Shown here one piece after another: positions 1 to 7,790 of a stretch of DNA of 44,435 nucleotides. Position numbers and translations under genes: made by a program. This stretch comes from JAEUNJ01 sp052035955 (lineage in GTDB: Bacteria; Pseudomonadota; Gammaproteobacteria; Burkholderiales; Rhodocyclaceae): assembly GCA_052035955.1 (NCBI GenBank), contig JBPOHD010000090.1, positions 1 through 44,435 of the forward strand, written 5' to 3'. Each line of letters starts with the position of its first letter. Position 1 is the stretch's first letter. The notes under the pieces are model-generated. The model was not told where the DNA came from and searched no databases. It saw nothing but the letters and a program-made list of their open reading frames with translations.

Positions 1-145
1 AGAACTCGATGCTCTTCTTGCTCAGCGCCAGGGTTACCTTCACGCCTTCCTCGCGAAAGGCCAATTCGGCTGGCGAAGGGAGAAAGTCCGCAATCACCTG
101 GACCTTGCCGAGGGGTTCATCGGTGTATTTGATTTTCGCGCTCAT
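1..145 (-). CDS. BrnA-like antitoxin, partial (3' end outside window)
   Basis: The ATG is at 145-143 and the frame runs off the left edge, leaving 48 N-terminal codons (starts MSAKIKYTDEPLGKVQVIAD). It follows the BrnT-type toxin gene and overlaps its last 29 bases, the usual toxin-first order of BrnT/BrnA loci. The visible part includes the segment VKVTLALSKKSIEFF-like before the cut, as in antitoxins whose C-terminal half is a ribbon-helix-helix DNA-binding domain; that half is not in the window. By family knowledge the product would bind BrnT and repress the pair's promoter. Assignment rests mainly on position and the short N-terminus, so it is moderate. Confidence 0.6.
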   Translation of the reverse strand, partial: MSAKIKYTDEPLGKVQVIADFLPSPAELAFREEGVKVTLALSKKSIEF

Positions 146-413
146 AGATAGCCTTTCCTTTGCGCCAATAACCGGCGCCGATGATTCGAACAAACGGAGC
201 GCGGTAAGTGAACCGCACCGTGAGCACACCGCCATCAACTTCGCCGAAACAGTAGAACCGATCTTCGACCCGGCTGTGCGTCTCGTCCTTGGCAATCACG
301 CGCTGCGGGTCCGCGAAGGCGTGTTGAGCACGGGAGAAGGAGACTCCGTGCTTTCCCTGATTCTCGGTGTCCTTGGCAGGGTCCCAATCAAAGCGAGTCT
401 TCGCCATCGACAC
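117..413 (-). CDS. brnT: BrnT family toxin
   Basis: This 98-residue protein matches the size and pattern of BrnT ribonuclease toxins. The FDWDPAKDTENQGKHGVSF segment near the N-terminus is the family signature, followed by a RFYCFGEVDGGVLTVRFTYR-type strand region and a basic C-terminus. BrnT is a type II toxin with a RelE-like fold that cleaves RNA and is neutralised by BrnA. Two starts three codons apart are possible (MSMAK or MAK). The gene overlaps the downstream antitoxin by 29 bases, so the two are co-transcribed and probably coupled. Repeated CCATAC half-sites just upstream could be the autoregulatory operator. The toxin looks intact; family assignment is confident, activity untested. 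Confidence 0.85.
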   Translation of the reverse strand: MSMAKTRFDWDPAKDTENQGKHGVSFSRAQHAFADPQRVIAKDETHSRVEDRFYCFGEVDGGVLTVRFTYRAPFVRIIGAGYWRKGKAIYERENQIHR

Positions 414-427
414 AGAGTAGCACTAGA

Positions 428-455
428 CCATACAAAACGCCATACGGCGATATGG
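428..455 (-). promoter_or_regulatory. Candidate operator/promoter of the brnTA pair
   Basis: CCATAC occurs at 428-433 and again at 440-445, 12 bases apart, and an inverted, slightly changed copy (TATGG) lies at 451-455. The block sits 15-42 bases upstream of the brnT start, where an autorepressing antitoxin would bind. No convincing -35/-10 pair was found, so this is a repeat pattern plus position only. Confidence 0.35.
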
Positions 456-517
456 AACGCCTTAACGTGCCGTGCGCAGGTCCGTTCGAGGGCGGGGCCT
501 CATCGCTCGGCCGCAGC

Positions 518-934
518 CTAGGGGACGAGGGCATCCAGGGCGGGGAGCATCACGACGCTCTCCTGCGCGGTGGGCTCGTTCCGCACGCCGATGAAGACGG
601 CCGGGGTCTTCCCGCGATTGACCGCCACATGCGGCACCTTTGCCGGGATGAAGAGGTAGTCTCCGGCCTTGGCGATTTCACGGTGCTCCAGCTGCTCGCC
701 CGTGCAAAGCTCCACCGCGTCGCCGCTCATGAGGTAGAAGGCAGACTCATGGTGCTCGTGGCAGTGGGCCTTGGTCCTTCCTTCCGGGGGGATCGTGACA
801 ATGCCCAGGAACACGACCTTGGAGCCCACCGTTTCCGCGCTGATACCGGGTGCATACACCGATCCCTGCTTGCTGACATAGCTGGCGGCGCCTTGAACGA
901 CACAGCCGAATTTCAACGCTTCACCTTGGGGCAT
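518..934 (-). CDS. Small cupin-domain protein
   Basis: This 138-residue single-domain cupin has both metal-binding motifs. Motif 1 reads AHCHEHHESAFYLMSG (HxH plus Glu) and motif 2 reads GDYLFIPAKVPHVAVN (Pro, His, Asn). A mononuclear metal site is therefore expected, but the substrate cannot be told; such proteins are often annotated as cupin-2 or mannose-6-phosphate-isomerase-like. The ATG at 934 was chosen because AGGAG lies at 941-945, six bases upstream. The frame stays open to 1042, but that extension runs into the IS110 remnant on the other strand and is not cupin-like. No operon partner is evident: brnT lies 104 bases downstream. Confidence 0.8.
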   Translation of the reverse strand: MPQGEALKFGCVVQGAASYVSKQGSVYAPGISAETVGSKVVFLGIVTIPPEGRTKAHCHEHHESAFYLMSGDAVELCTGEQLEHREIAKAGDYLFIPAKVPHVAVNRGKTPAVFIGVRNEPTAQESVVMLPALDALVP

Positions 935-983
935 TTGCATCTCCTGGGTTGGACCAACGGGCGCGGGCTGGGGCCTGGCGGTG

Positions 984-1136
984 CAGGGCCGCAGCAGCCA
1001 CAACAAGGCCGCCTGCGCCGTGGCGAACAAGTTGGCGCGCATTTGCTACGCCACGTTGCGCGAAGGGGCGCCTTACGGCGAACCGAGCCGTCTGGTGCAC
1101 AAGCTGAACCGTTCCGACTTCGCCATCGCCCAATAG
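984..1136 (+). pseudogene. IS110-family transposase, C-terminal remnant
   Basis: In the frame ending at TAG 1134-1136 the translation includes HNKAACAVANKLARICYATL followed by REGAPYGEPSRLVHKLNRSD. The NKAxxAxANKLAR block is the signature C-terminal end of IS110-type transposases. About 50 codons survive; there is no start codon and none of the N-terminal DEDD domain. It overlaps only the upstream flank of the cupin gene. The remnant shows that an IS110 element inserted here and was then mostly deleted. No element ends could be identified in the roughly 280 bases that follow up to 1420, where no gene was seen. Confidence 0.75.
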
Positions 1137-1420
1137 GTCTGCAAGCAGAAAGTTCGTGACGCCGTCTCCTTCCTCGCGCTTGCTTCGAGATTGATCGCCC
1201 ATCATGGCCCCTCGGGTTGCACCCTCACGCAAGGATGCCGTAACCCTGCCGGCAGCTTCATGCCCGCCGCTTGTACCGGTTGGCACTGCGTGCGCAGATT
1301 CCATGTCGGCACGGACCATTCCGAGTCCACTCCAGATGCCGGATATACAACTGCATGCGCTCCCTCGGCCATCTCTATCGATCAATCTGCTTGCGTTTGG
1401 GGGGAGTCCATATACGAGGG

Positions 1421-2059
1421 TTAGACCACTTGGTCGCCATTGTCGGGGTCAGGCTGCTGAGAGCCCTTATCTGCGAGCGATAGCCCTTTGAACGAGCCTT
1501 CCTTGATGTCGGCTGTGCACAGAAAGGCGGACTCAAAGACCTTCCTTGCTCCGCTAAATTCGTCGTATCCGGACACGTACACGCGAAGCTTCGCTTCCTT
1601 TCCAAGTGCCAGTACATCCTCCATTGTCAGTTCGTTTTTTTTTGCCTTTTGGCGGAAGGTTTCTGGATAGCGCGGATTGGCAGTGAATGCCTCAACCAAG
1701 TTGGGGAAGAACGTTAGGACGCGTGTAAAGCCCTTTCCGATCTTCGGCATCTCGACCTTTCGGTCACCGTCTCGTGAAAATGGAATGTAGACGGCTGACC
1801 AATTTTTGTTCCCCTCCCAGTCGATCACTAGGCGAGCAAAGACCTCGACACCAATGATTGCGCGTCCACCGGTGTTCTGGAATTTCACGCGATAGCTGTG
1901 CCCTGGGCCTGCGCGCTTCGGAATTTTGCTAATGAAGCCGGCAAAATCAATGACCGGAACAATCCCGTGGAACAGAACCCACCAGGAGAAGAAGGATGTT
2001 CCCAAACCAATGACAAGGCCAATGAGGTTGGAGACGATTAGTTCAGTTAGCTTGTCCAT
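1421..2059 (-). CDS. Membrane-anchored protein of unknown function, low G+C
   Basis: I do not recognise a family for this 212-residue protein. Residues about 8-32 (LIVSNLIGLVIGLGTSFFSW and on) form one hydrophobic span. The remainder looks soluble and strand-rich (HSYRVKFQNTGGRAIIGVEV), suggesting a membrane-tethered beta-sandwich, and the tail is charged. Base composition is clearly lower in G+C than anywhere else in the window, with AT-rich codons (aaa, ttt, gaa) and T/A runs. It lies between two transposase remnants, so horizontal acquisition is likely. It has no same-strand partner within the flanking 100 bases. The long intact frame and sensible composition support a real gene; function unknown. 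Confidence 0.65.
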   Translation of the reverse strand: MDKLTELIVSNLIGLVIGLGTSFFSWWVLFHGIVPVIDFAGFISKIPKRAGPGHSYRVKFQNTGGRAIIGVEVFARLVIDWEGNKNWSAVYIPFSRDGDRKVEMPKIGKGFTRVLTFFPNLVEAFTANPRYPETFRQKAKKNELTMEDVLALGKEAKLRVYVSGYDEFSGARKVFESAFLCTADIKEGSFKGLSLADKGSQQPDPDNGDQVV

Positions 2060-2144
2060 GGAGAAGTGGTCTAACGAAGCTGTAGAAAAAATGTCTTCAC
2101 CCGCGCATTCTGGGGTGAACCGAATCGAATATCAATGGTCATAA

Positions 2145-2166
2145 GGGGGTCCCCGTTCGGGCCCCC
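2145..2166 (+). promoter_or_regulatory. Hairpin just upstream of the IS1182-like transposase
   Basis: GGGGG at 2145-2149 pairs with CCCCC at 2162-2166, and the stem continues through a T-G wobble and two C-G pairs around a short loop. It ends four bases before the GTG start at 2170, so in the mRNA it could mask the ribosome site. Insertion sequences often limit transposase translation this way. It may also be part of the element's end. Confidence 0.4.
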
Positions 2167-2169
2167 ACC

Positions 2170-2832
2170 GTGCCCCACTACAAGCACATCGACACCGGCC
2201 CGCGCTTCCTGGCCGTCGACCTCGGCCGGCAACTGATGCCGGGCAGCCTCGAATTCGCCATCGACTGGCTGATCGACCACCGTCTCGACCTCTCCGCCTT
2301 CGATTCACGCTACCGCAATGACGCCGCCGGCGCCCCGGCCTACCCCCCGGCCATGCTCCTCAAGCTCGTCCTCGTCGCCTACAGCCGCGGCATCGTCAGT
2401 TCCCGGGAGATCGCCGCCGCCTGCCGCCGCCACGTCACCTTCATCGCCCTCTGCGGTGACACCGCCCCCCACTTCACCACGCTGGCCGCCTTCGTCTCCG
2501 GCCTGGGGGCGGAGGCCGAACGCCTCTTCGCCCAGGTCCTCTGGCTGTGCGACCGGGAAGGACTCATCGGCCGCGCCATGTTCGCCATCGACGGGGTGGA
2601 ACTGCCGTCCAACGCCAGCAAGCGGAAGAGCGGCAGGCGGGCAGACTTCCTCCGCCAGGCCGGGAAGCTGGAAGCCGCCGCCCGCGCCATGCTCGCCCGC
2701 CACCGGGAGAACGACGCCGGGACGGTGGAACCGGGCCTCCGGGAGAATGGCGCCCGGCTGGACGCCGAAGCCGCCCAGTTGCGCAATTGGCTGGAAGCTC
2801 ATCCCGAGGACCGGAAAGGCCCGAAGTGCTGA
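2170..2832 (+). pseudogene. IS1182-family transposase, 3'-truncated
   Basis: The 220 codons match the N-terminal part of IS1182-type transposases. The order RFLAVDLGRQLMPGSLEFAI, then PAMLLKLVLVAYSRGIVSSR, then AACRRHVTFIALCGD is characteristic, followed by the MFAIDGVELPSNASK segment holding the first catalytic Asp. Full-length members are about 450-550 residues. Here homology stops at EDRKGPK (about 2826) and a stop follows two codons later, so the remaining catalytic residues are gone. The start is GTG at 2170, right behind a hairpin. No right-hand inverted repeat was found; the 130 bases after the break are GC-rich with no recognisable gene. Transposition in cis is not possible from this copy. 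Confidence 0.85.
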
Positions 2833-2960
2833 ACCGGGGCGGCCGCGGTGTGGTGAGCCCGGCGGATGCGCTGCCGGTGGCGGCGCCGGGGGGCGGGGGA
2901 TTTGCGCTGCGGGAGCCGGCGGCGGCCTACGCCTGAGCCCGGCGCCAGCCAGCGCGGCCT

Positions 2961-3629
2961 TCAGCCGCGGCGGGGGCGCTTGCGGCGCAGGGCCTCGGGG
3001 GGCGGCTCGGCGAGGATGGTGAGGGCCATGGCGGTGGCCTCGGGGGGCGGTTCGGCGTCCTTCCGGCGGCGGCGCAGCACCCGCAGGCCGGCCAGGCCTG
3101 CCAGGCCAGCGAGGAGCGCGAGGCCGCCGGCCGCCATTTCCCAGGGGATGTCCGGCCCGTCCTCGCGGCCGGCCGGCACCGGCGCGGTTGGCCCGGGCGG
3201 TTCCGCGGCCCTCGACGCCGGGGCCGGTGCGGCCGGTGCCGTCGGCGTGGCGGGCGCGGCGGCGGGCGCCGGCGCCTGGGCGGGCGGTGGCGGGGCGGCG
3301 GGCGCCTGTTCCAGGGCGGCCCGCACCTGGGCGGTGGCCTCCTCCAGGCGGCGCACGCGCTCCATGGTGTCGGCGACGGCCCGCTCCGCCTCGCTTCGCG
3401 ACTGGGCGGCCTTCCATTCCACGCGCAGCAGGGCCCGTTCGGCGTCGTCGGCCGGCTGGCCGGGGGCGCTCAGCTGGGGCGAGAGGCGCAGGTTCGCGCC
3501 GGCGCCGGGGGGCGGCGGCGGCGCATCGGTCGCCGAAGCGGCGCCGGCCAGCAGCAGGCCGGCAAGCAGGCCGGCGAACGGCGGGGCCCGGCGCCCGCGG
3601 GGCGCCCGGCGGCGGTCATGACCCTGCAC
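2961..3629 (-). CDS. Secreted/membrane protein with coiled coil and C-terminal anchor
   Basis: I do not recognise a named family. From the in-frame GTG at 3629 the 222-residue product begins with a basic stretch and a leucine-rich signal sequence (FAGLLAGLLLAGAASA, likely cleaved before TDAPP). Then comes a charged alpha-helical region likely to form a coiled coil (AERAVADTMERVRRLEEATA), an Ala/Pro-rich linker of about 60 residues, one membrane span (WEMAAGGLALLAGLAGLAGL) and a basic cytoplasmic tail. The layout resembles short FimV-like or cell-envelope scaffold proteins, but no domain is firm. The start is uncertain: there is no clear ribosome site, and the frame is open further upstream without signal-like sequence. 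Confidence 0.55.
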   Translation of the reverse strand: MQGHDRRRAPRGRRAPPFAGLLAGLLLAGAASATDAPPPPPGAGANLRLSPQLSAPGQPADDAERALLRVEWKAAQSRSEAERAVADTMERVRRLEEATAQVRAALEQAPAAPPPPAQAPAPAAAPATPTAPAAPAPASRAAEPPGPTAPVPAGREDGPDIPWEMAAGGLALLAGLAGLAGLRVLRRRRKDAEPPPEATAMALTILAEPPPEALRRKRPRRG

Positions 3630-3784
3630 TGATTGTTTGACAATAAACAATTTCGACAATAAATTAGGCTGCGTGGCGGGCCCGCCCGTCCGGGAGGCCT
3701 GCATTTGACAACAAGCCGCCGCGGGAGACAAGCCGCGCCCCGCCGGGCGCCGCGCCGCGGCCGCCATCACCGACGGGGAATGCG

Positions 3785-4192
3785 ATGAAGACCTTCCGGA
3801 TGCCCATCCGCATCGAATGGGGCAAGTGCGATGCCGCGGGCATCACCTTCTACCCGAACTACTTCGCCTGGTTCGACGCCGCCACCTGGCGCATGTTCGA
3901 GGAGGCCGGCATCAGCCCCTACGAACTGCATGCCCAGGGCATCGACATGCCGATCGCCGACGCCCACGCCCGCTTCTCGCGGCCGGGCCTGCTGGGCGAC
4001 CACGCGGTGGTGGAGAGCCACGTCGCCGAGTGGAAGGACCGCTTCTTCCTGGTCAGGCACCGCATCCTGCGCGACGGCGAGGCGCTGCTGGAGGGCGAGG
4101 AGCTGCGGGCCTGGGTGGTCCCCCATCCGGACGACCCGAAGCGCTTCAAGGCGGTCTCCGTGCCGGCCCACGTGGTGGAGGCGCTTTCATGA
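3785..4192 (+). CDS. Hot-dog fold acyl-CoA thioesterase (4-hydroxybenzoyl-CoA thioesterase family)
   Basis: The 135-residue protein has the 4HBT signature early on: IRIEWGKCDAAGITFYPNYF, in which the Asp after Cys is the catalytic acid of this thioesterase class. The rest follows the single hot-dog pattern (FSRPGLLGD, then WKDRFFLVRHRIL, then RAWVV). It would hydrolyse an acyl- or aryl-CoA in the cytoplasm. YbgC-type and 4-hydroxybenzoyl-CoA-type enzymes cannot be told apart from sequence alone. A CoA-ester substrate from aromatic metabolism would fit the two phenylacetate loci in the window, but that is inference. Next downstream, across a repeat-filled gap, is a glutathione-dependent isomerase on the same strand. 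Confidence 0.85.
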   Translation: MKTFRMPIRIEWGKCDAAGITFYPNYFAWFDAATWRMFEEAGISPYELHAQGIDMPIADAHARFSRPGLLGDHAVVESHVAEWKDRFFLVRHRILRDGEALLEGEELRAWVVPHPDDPKRFKAVSVPAHVVEALS

Positions 4193-4261
4193 GCGCCCCG
4201 CTCGGCCGCCCGGAGGGGCGCAGTCAAGGATTCGGAGCCGCGCAGCGGCGAACCGGGGTCA

Positions 4262-4360
4262 CCCCCTCCCTCGGGGAGGGGGCTGGGGGATGGGGGGCCA
4301 TCAATTCCCCCGCGGGGGAGCGCTTGCGCTCCCCCTCCCCCGGGGAGGGGGCCGGGGGGA
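4262..4360. repeat. GC-rich palindromic intergenic repeat, two copies
   Basis: Two near-identical copies lie at 4262-4290 and 4331-4360, each built as C5-T-C3 / CGGGGAGGGGGC / G5-6A and partly self-complementary. Between them GGGGGAGCGC (4314-4323) and GCGCTCCCCC (4326-4335) form a perfect 10-bp inverted repeat with a two-base centre. The array ends eight bases before the maiA start. It looks like a family of dispersed extragenic palindromes rather than a gene remnant. Confidence 0.75.
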
Positions 4361-4367
4361 GGGAGCC

Positions 4368-5015
4368 ATGAAGCTTTACAACTACTTCCGCAGCTCGGCC
4401 AGCTTCCGGGTGCGCATCGCCCTGGCCCTCAAGGGCCTGCCCTACGAGTACGCGTCGGTGCATCTGCTGCGCGGCGGCGGCGAACAGTTCGCGCCGGAGT
4501 TCCGGGCGATGAATCCGGCCGCCCTGGTGCCGGTGCTGGTGGAGGAGGACGGCACGGCCCTCACCCAGTCCCTGGCCATCGTCGAATACCTGGACGAGAC
4601 CCACCCGGAGCCGCCCCTGCTGCCCGGCACGGCGGCGGACCGGGCGCGGGTGCGCGCCCTGGCCCTGGCCATCGCCTGCGAGATCCATCCCCTGAACAAC
4701 CTGCGGGTGCTGGGATACCTGACCAAGACCCTGGGGGTTTCCGAGGACGCCAAGAACGCCTGGTACCGCCACTGGGTGGAGACGGGCCTGGCGACGGTGG
4801 AGGCCATGCTGGCCGGCGATCCGCGCACCGGCGCCTTCTGCCACGGCGATGCGCCCACCCTGGCCGATGTCTGCCTGGTGCCGCAGATCTTCAACGCCCA
4901 GCGCTTCAAGTGCAACCTGGACCATGTGCCGACGGTGATGCGCGTCTTCGCCCACTGCATGGCGCAGCCGGCCTTCGCCGCCGCGGCGCCGATGCAGCAG
5001 CCGGACGCGGAGTAG
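4368..5015 (+). CDS. maiA: Maleylacetoacetate isomerase (zeta-class glutathione S-transferase)
   Basis: The 215-residue protein opens with LYNYFRSSASFRVRIALALK, whose SSxSxR motif is the catalytic glutathione site of zeta-class GSTs. PAALVPVLVEEDG and TQSLAIVEYLDETHP complete the thioredoxin-like domain. The helical C-terminal half has LADVCLVPQIFNAQRF, typical of MaiA. The enzyme isomerises maleylacetoacetate to fumarylacetoacetate in tyrosine/homogentisate breakdown; gentisate-type maleylpyruvate isomerases are close relatives and cannot be excluded. No fumarylacetoacetase or homogentisate dioxygenase lies nearby. The ATG at 4368 follows GGGAGGGAGCC from the adjoining repeat, so the repeat itself may supply the ribosome site. 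Confidence 0.88.
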   Translation: MKLYNYFRSSASFRVRIALALKGLPYEYASVHLLRGGGEQFAPEFRAMNPAALVPVLVEEDGTALTQSLAIVEYLDETHPEPPLLPGTAADRARVRALALAIACEIHPLNNLRVLGYLTKTLGVSEDAKNAWYRHWVETGLATVEAMLAGDPRTGAFCHGDAPTLADVCLVPQIFNAQRFKCNLDHVPTVMRVFAHCMAQPAFAAAAPMQQPDAE

Positions 5016-5171
5016 GGGCCGGGGCGCCGCCGGCGGGCGGCGAAAATCCCGCCTGTCGGCATGGTCTTGCCGCCGATCGGCGGGGAAATGACAGGGGCGA
5101 GAGCGCTGGGCTAGAGTGGCCGCCGGTTTTCCCGCCCTCGATCCCGCGCCGGCTTCCACCGGCGGCCCGCC

Positions 5172-6362
5172 ATGACGCCGCGCTCCGACAGCTTGCTCCA
5201 CCTCCCCGTTTTCCGGGCCGACCGGGAGGAGCGCTTCCAGCGCGAATTGCTGCCCGAGAAGATCCGCAGCGCCCGCGAGGGCTGCCTGGTCGCCGCCCTG
5301 CTCTTCGTGGTCCTCGGCGCGGTGGACCCGATCGCCCTGCCTTCCGCCCTCTACACCGCCTGGGCCATCCGCATCGCCGCCGTCGGCGGCCTGGTGCTGG
5401 TCCTCGCCGCCACCGGCACGGCCCTCTTCGCCCGCCGCTACGTGGCCTTCACCACCCTGATGTACCTGGGCGCCGGCCTGGCGGTGGAGGCCCTGTACGT
5501 CCTCGCGGCGCCGACCGACCTGGCCCACGGCACCTATGCCTTCGGGGTGATCCTGGTGATCCTGGCGCTCTATGTCTGGAGCTACCTGTCCCTGCTCCAC
5601 GCGGCCTTCGTCGGCCTCCTGCTGACCCTGGCCCACCTGGCGGCGGGGATCTGGAATCACGGCCTGGCCAGCGCCTGGGAGGCGAACAACCTGATCGTCA
5701 ATTTCTGCTTCTTCCTGACCGCCAACCTGGTCGGCATGGCGGCCCACCGCGGGCGCGAGCGGGTGCTGCGGGAGAACTACCTGCTGCGCCACCGCCTGGA
5801 GCGGGACCTGGAGGCGACGGAGCGGGACCGCCGGCAGCGCAAGTACCTTTCGGAGCACGATTCCCTGACCGGGCTGCCGAACCGCAAGCACATGGAGAAG
5901 CGCCTGGGCCGCATGCTGGAGCGGGCGGAGCGGGGCGGCCACGGGCTGGCCGTGCTCTTCGTGGACCTGGACGGCTTCAAGGAGGTGAACGACGGCCACG
6001 GCCACGGCATCGGCGACGACGTCCTGCGGGTGGTCGCCAAGCGCATGCTGGCCTGCGTGCGCCGCCATGACCTGGTGGCCCGCCTGGGCGGCGACGAGTT
6101 CGTGGTGGCCATGGATTTGCGCGAGCGCGGCGCCGTCGCCGTCAAGCGCATCGGCCGGCAACTGGCGGACCGGATCGCCCTGCCCATCCGCATCGGCGAG
6201 CACTCCCACAAGGTGGGCGCCAGCATCGGCCACGCCTTCTTTCCCCAGCACGGGCACACCGCCGCGGAACTCCTGGCCCAGGCCGATTCGCGCATGTACC
6301 AGGTCAAGCGGGCCGGCAAGGAGGGCGCGGAAATGCCGTTCATGGATTCGCTGCCGGGCTGA
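5172..6362 (+). CDS. Membrane-bound diguanylate cyclase
   Basis: The 396-residue protein has about six membrane spans in residues 38-195 (for example RIAAVGGLVLVLAATGTALF) and a short coiled linker (RDLEATERDRRQRKYLSEHD). A complete GGDEF domain runs from about residue 230. The active-site motif is GGDEF at 306-310, with VLFVDLDGFKEVND supplying the metal Asp. An RxxD inhibitory site (RRHD, 297-300) lies the standard five residues before it. It should therefore make c-di-GMP from two GTP and be product-inhibited. The N-terminal module is MASE-like but not assigned to a numbered class. There is no EAL domain or adjacent phosphodiesterase; it is flanked by genes on either strand and looks monocistronic. 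Confidence 0.92.
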   Translation: MTPRSDSLLHLPVFRADREERFQRELLPEKIRSAREGCLVAALLFVVLGAVDPIALPSALYTAWAIRIAAVGGLVLVLAATGTALFARRYVAFTTLMYLGAGLAVEALYVLAAPTDLAHGTYAFGVILVILALYVWSYLSLLHAAFVGLLLTLAHLAAGIWNHGLASAWEANNLIVNFCFFLTANLVGMAAHRGRERVLRENYLLRHRLERDLEATERDRRQRKYLSEHDSLTGLPNRKHMEKRLGRMLERAERGGHGLAVLFVDLDGFKEVNDGHGHGIGDDVLRVVAKRMLACVRRHDLVARLGGDEFVVAMDLRERGAVAVKRIGRQLADRIALPIRIGEHSHKVGASIGHAFFPQHGHTAAELLAQADSRMYQVKRAGKEGAEMPFMDSLPG

Positions 6363-6385
6363 ACGGGCGGCCTGCCGCCCGGCCG

Positions 6386-6928
6386 TCAGTCCTTCTTCAG
6401 CCGGTCGCGGAACTTCTGCCGCAGCTTGGCCGCCTTCGGGGCGACGACGAACTGGCAATAGGGCTGCTGCGGGTTGTGGGCCAGGTAGTCCTGGTGGTAG
6501 TCCTCGGCCGGCCAGAAGCGCGGCGCCGGCAGCAGCTCGGTGACGATGGGGGCGGGCCAGACCCGGTCGCGCGCCAGCTCGTCCATCATGGCGCGGGCGA
6601 TGCGCTGCTGCTCCGGGGAATGGAAGAAGATGACGGAGCGGTACTGGGTGCCGACGTCGTTGCCCTGCCGGTCGGGGGTGGTGGGGTCGTGGATGGCGAA
6701 GAAGCCCTCCAGCAGCGTCCGGTAGTCGATGACGACGGGATCGAAGGCGATGCGCACGACCTCGGCGTGGCCGCTGCGGCCCTCGCAGACGCTGCGGTAG
6801 TCCGGGTCGTCGGTGCGGCCGCCGGCATAGCCGGAGATGACCGAATCGACGCCTTCGAGCTGGCGCAGGGCGGCCTCCAGGCACCAGAAGCAGCCGCCGC
6901 CGAGGGTGGCGATCTCGAACTTGTCCAT
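6386..6928 (-). CDS. msrA: Peptide-methionine (S)-S-oxide reductase MsrA
   Basis: The 180-residue protein carries the MsrA signature GGGCFWCLEAALRQLEGV with catalytic Cys13, then SGYAGGRTDDPDYRSVCEGR and GHAEVVRIAFDP, all standard for the family. WPAEDYHQDYL near the C-terminus is the recycling and substrate region. It reduces methionine-S-sulfoxide in oxidised proteins, using thioredoxin. The ATG at 6928 has AGGAGG six bases upstream, which favours it over a longer frame that would run into the preceding gene. That gene is a methyltransferase whose stop lies only eight bases upstream, so the two form a small operon. No msrB fusion is present. Confidence 0.95.
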   Translation of the reverse strand: MDKFEIATLGGGCFWCLEAALRQLEGVDSVISGYAGGRTDDPDYRSVCEGRSGHAEVVRIAFDPVVIDYRTLLEGFFAIHDPTTPDRQGNDVGTQYRSVIFFHSPEQQRIARAMMDELARDRVWPAPIVTELLPAPRFWPAEDYHQDYLAHNPQQPYCQFVVAPKAAKLRQKFRDRLKKD

Positions 6929-6936
6929 GAATCCTC

Positions 6937-7692
6937 CTATGGTTTCCGGCCGGCCCGCAGGGCGATCGGCCAGACGATGGTCTTCCTTTCCGCCGGGTCG
7001 GGCCACAGGGCCTCGAGGCGGGGCTTCAGCAGATTGGTCGGGTCCGTGCCCCTTTCCTTACGGTAGCGCTCGCTGGCCGACCAGGTGCGCAGGTAGGCGA
7101 GGAGATCCTCCGGCGTCCATTGCAGGCGGATCTCGAAGGGCGGCGCGGCGATGCCGGCGAAGGGGAAGGGGATCTCCCGGTAGCCGCCGTCCACCCAGCG
7201 CCGCTCCGGCGGCCACCAGGGGCCGACGATGCCCGAGTGGTATTCCTCCACCAGGGCGGTGACGCCGGGGTCGGTGCGCAGCAGGGTGTAGGTCCAGGCG
7301 GCGAGCACGCCGCCCGGCTTGAGGACCCGCCGTGCCTCGCCGTAGAAGGCGTCGAAGTCGAACCAGTGCAGGGCCTGGGCGACGGTGACCAGGTCGCAGC
7401 CGGCGTCCGGCAGGCCGCTGCGCTCGGCCGGGGCGGCCCGGTATTCGACGCGCGGATGGGGGGAGGCCCTTGCCACCTGCTCGGCCGACAGGTCGGTGCC
7501 CAGCACCTTGAGGAAATGCCCGGCCAGGGCGGCGGTGGCCTGGCCGTTGCCGCAGCCGCAATCCCAGGCCATGTCGGTGGCCGGGGCCAGGCCGGCCAGC
7601 CAGGCGAAGAGGGCCGGCGGATAGCCGGGCCGGTGGCGGGCGTAGTCGGCGGCATGGCCGGAAAAATGGTCGGCGGGGGCGCTGGCGGTCAT
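6937..7692 (-). CDS. Class I SAM-dependent methyltransferase
   Basis: The 251-residue protein has the Rossmann-type methyltransferase layout. Motif I is MAWDCGCGNGQATAALAG (about 41-58), an acidic residue follows in VLGTDLS, motif IV is GCDLVTVAQALHWFDFDAF, and the post-motif is EARRVLKPGGVLAAWTY. The HWFD element and the following EEYHSGIVGPWW segment resemble the trans-aconitate/UbiE-like small-molecule methyltransferase group. The acceptor cannot be named. The ATG at 7692 lacks a good ribosome site, but upstream in-frame sequence is not family-like. It is translated just ahead of msrA (eight-base gap), so the pair is likely co-expressed; a functional link is not obvious. Confidence 0.85.
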   Translation of the reverse strand: MTASAPADHFSGHAADYARHRPGYPPALFAWLAGLAPATDMAWDCGCGNGQATAALAGHFLKVLGTDLSAEQVARASPHPRVEYRAAPAERSGLPDAGCDLVTVAQALHWFDFDAFYGEARRVLKPGGVLAAWTYTLLRTDPGVTALVEEYHSGIVGPWWPPERRWVDGGYREIPFPFAGIAAPPFEIRLQWTPEDLLAYLRTWSASERYRKERGTDPTNLLKPRLEALWPDPAERKTIVWPIALRAGRKP

Positions 7693-7790
7693 GGCGGCAA
7701 GGCGGCGGGGATGGCCGCGACGATACACCGGCGGGGCGCGCCTTGGAAACCGGGGGGACGGGATCCGCGGCGCGGTTGCTCCCGGCGGGA

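Noticed and set aside
4224..6884. An 886-codon minus-strand frame
   Set aside because: It is antisense to maiA and the diguanylate cyclase and out of frame within msrA; no recognisable protein sequence.
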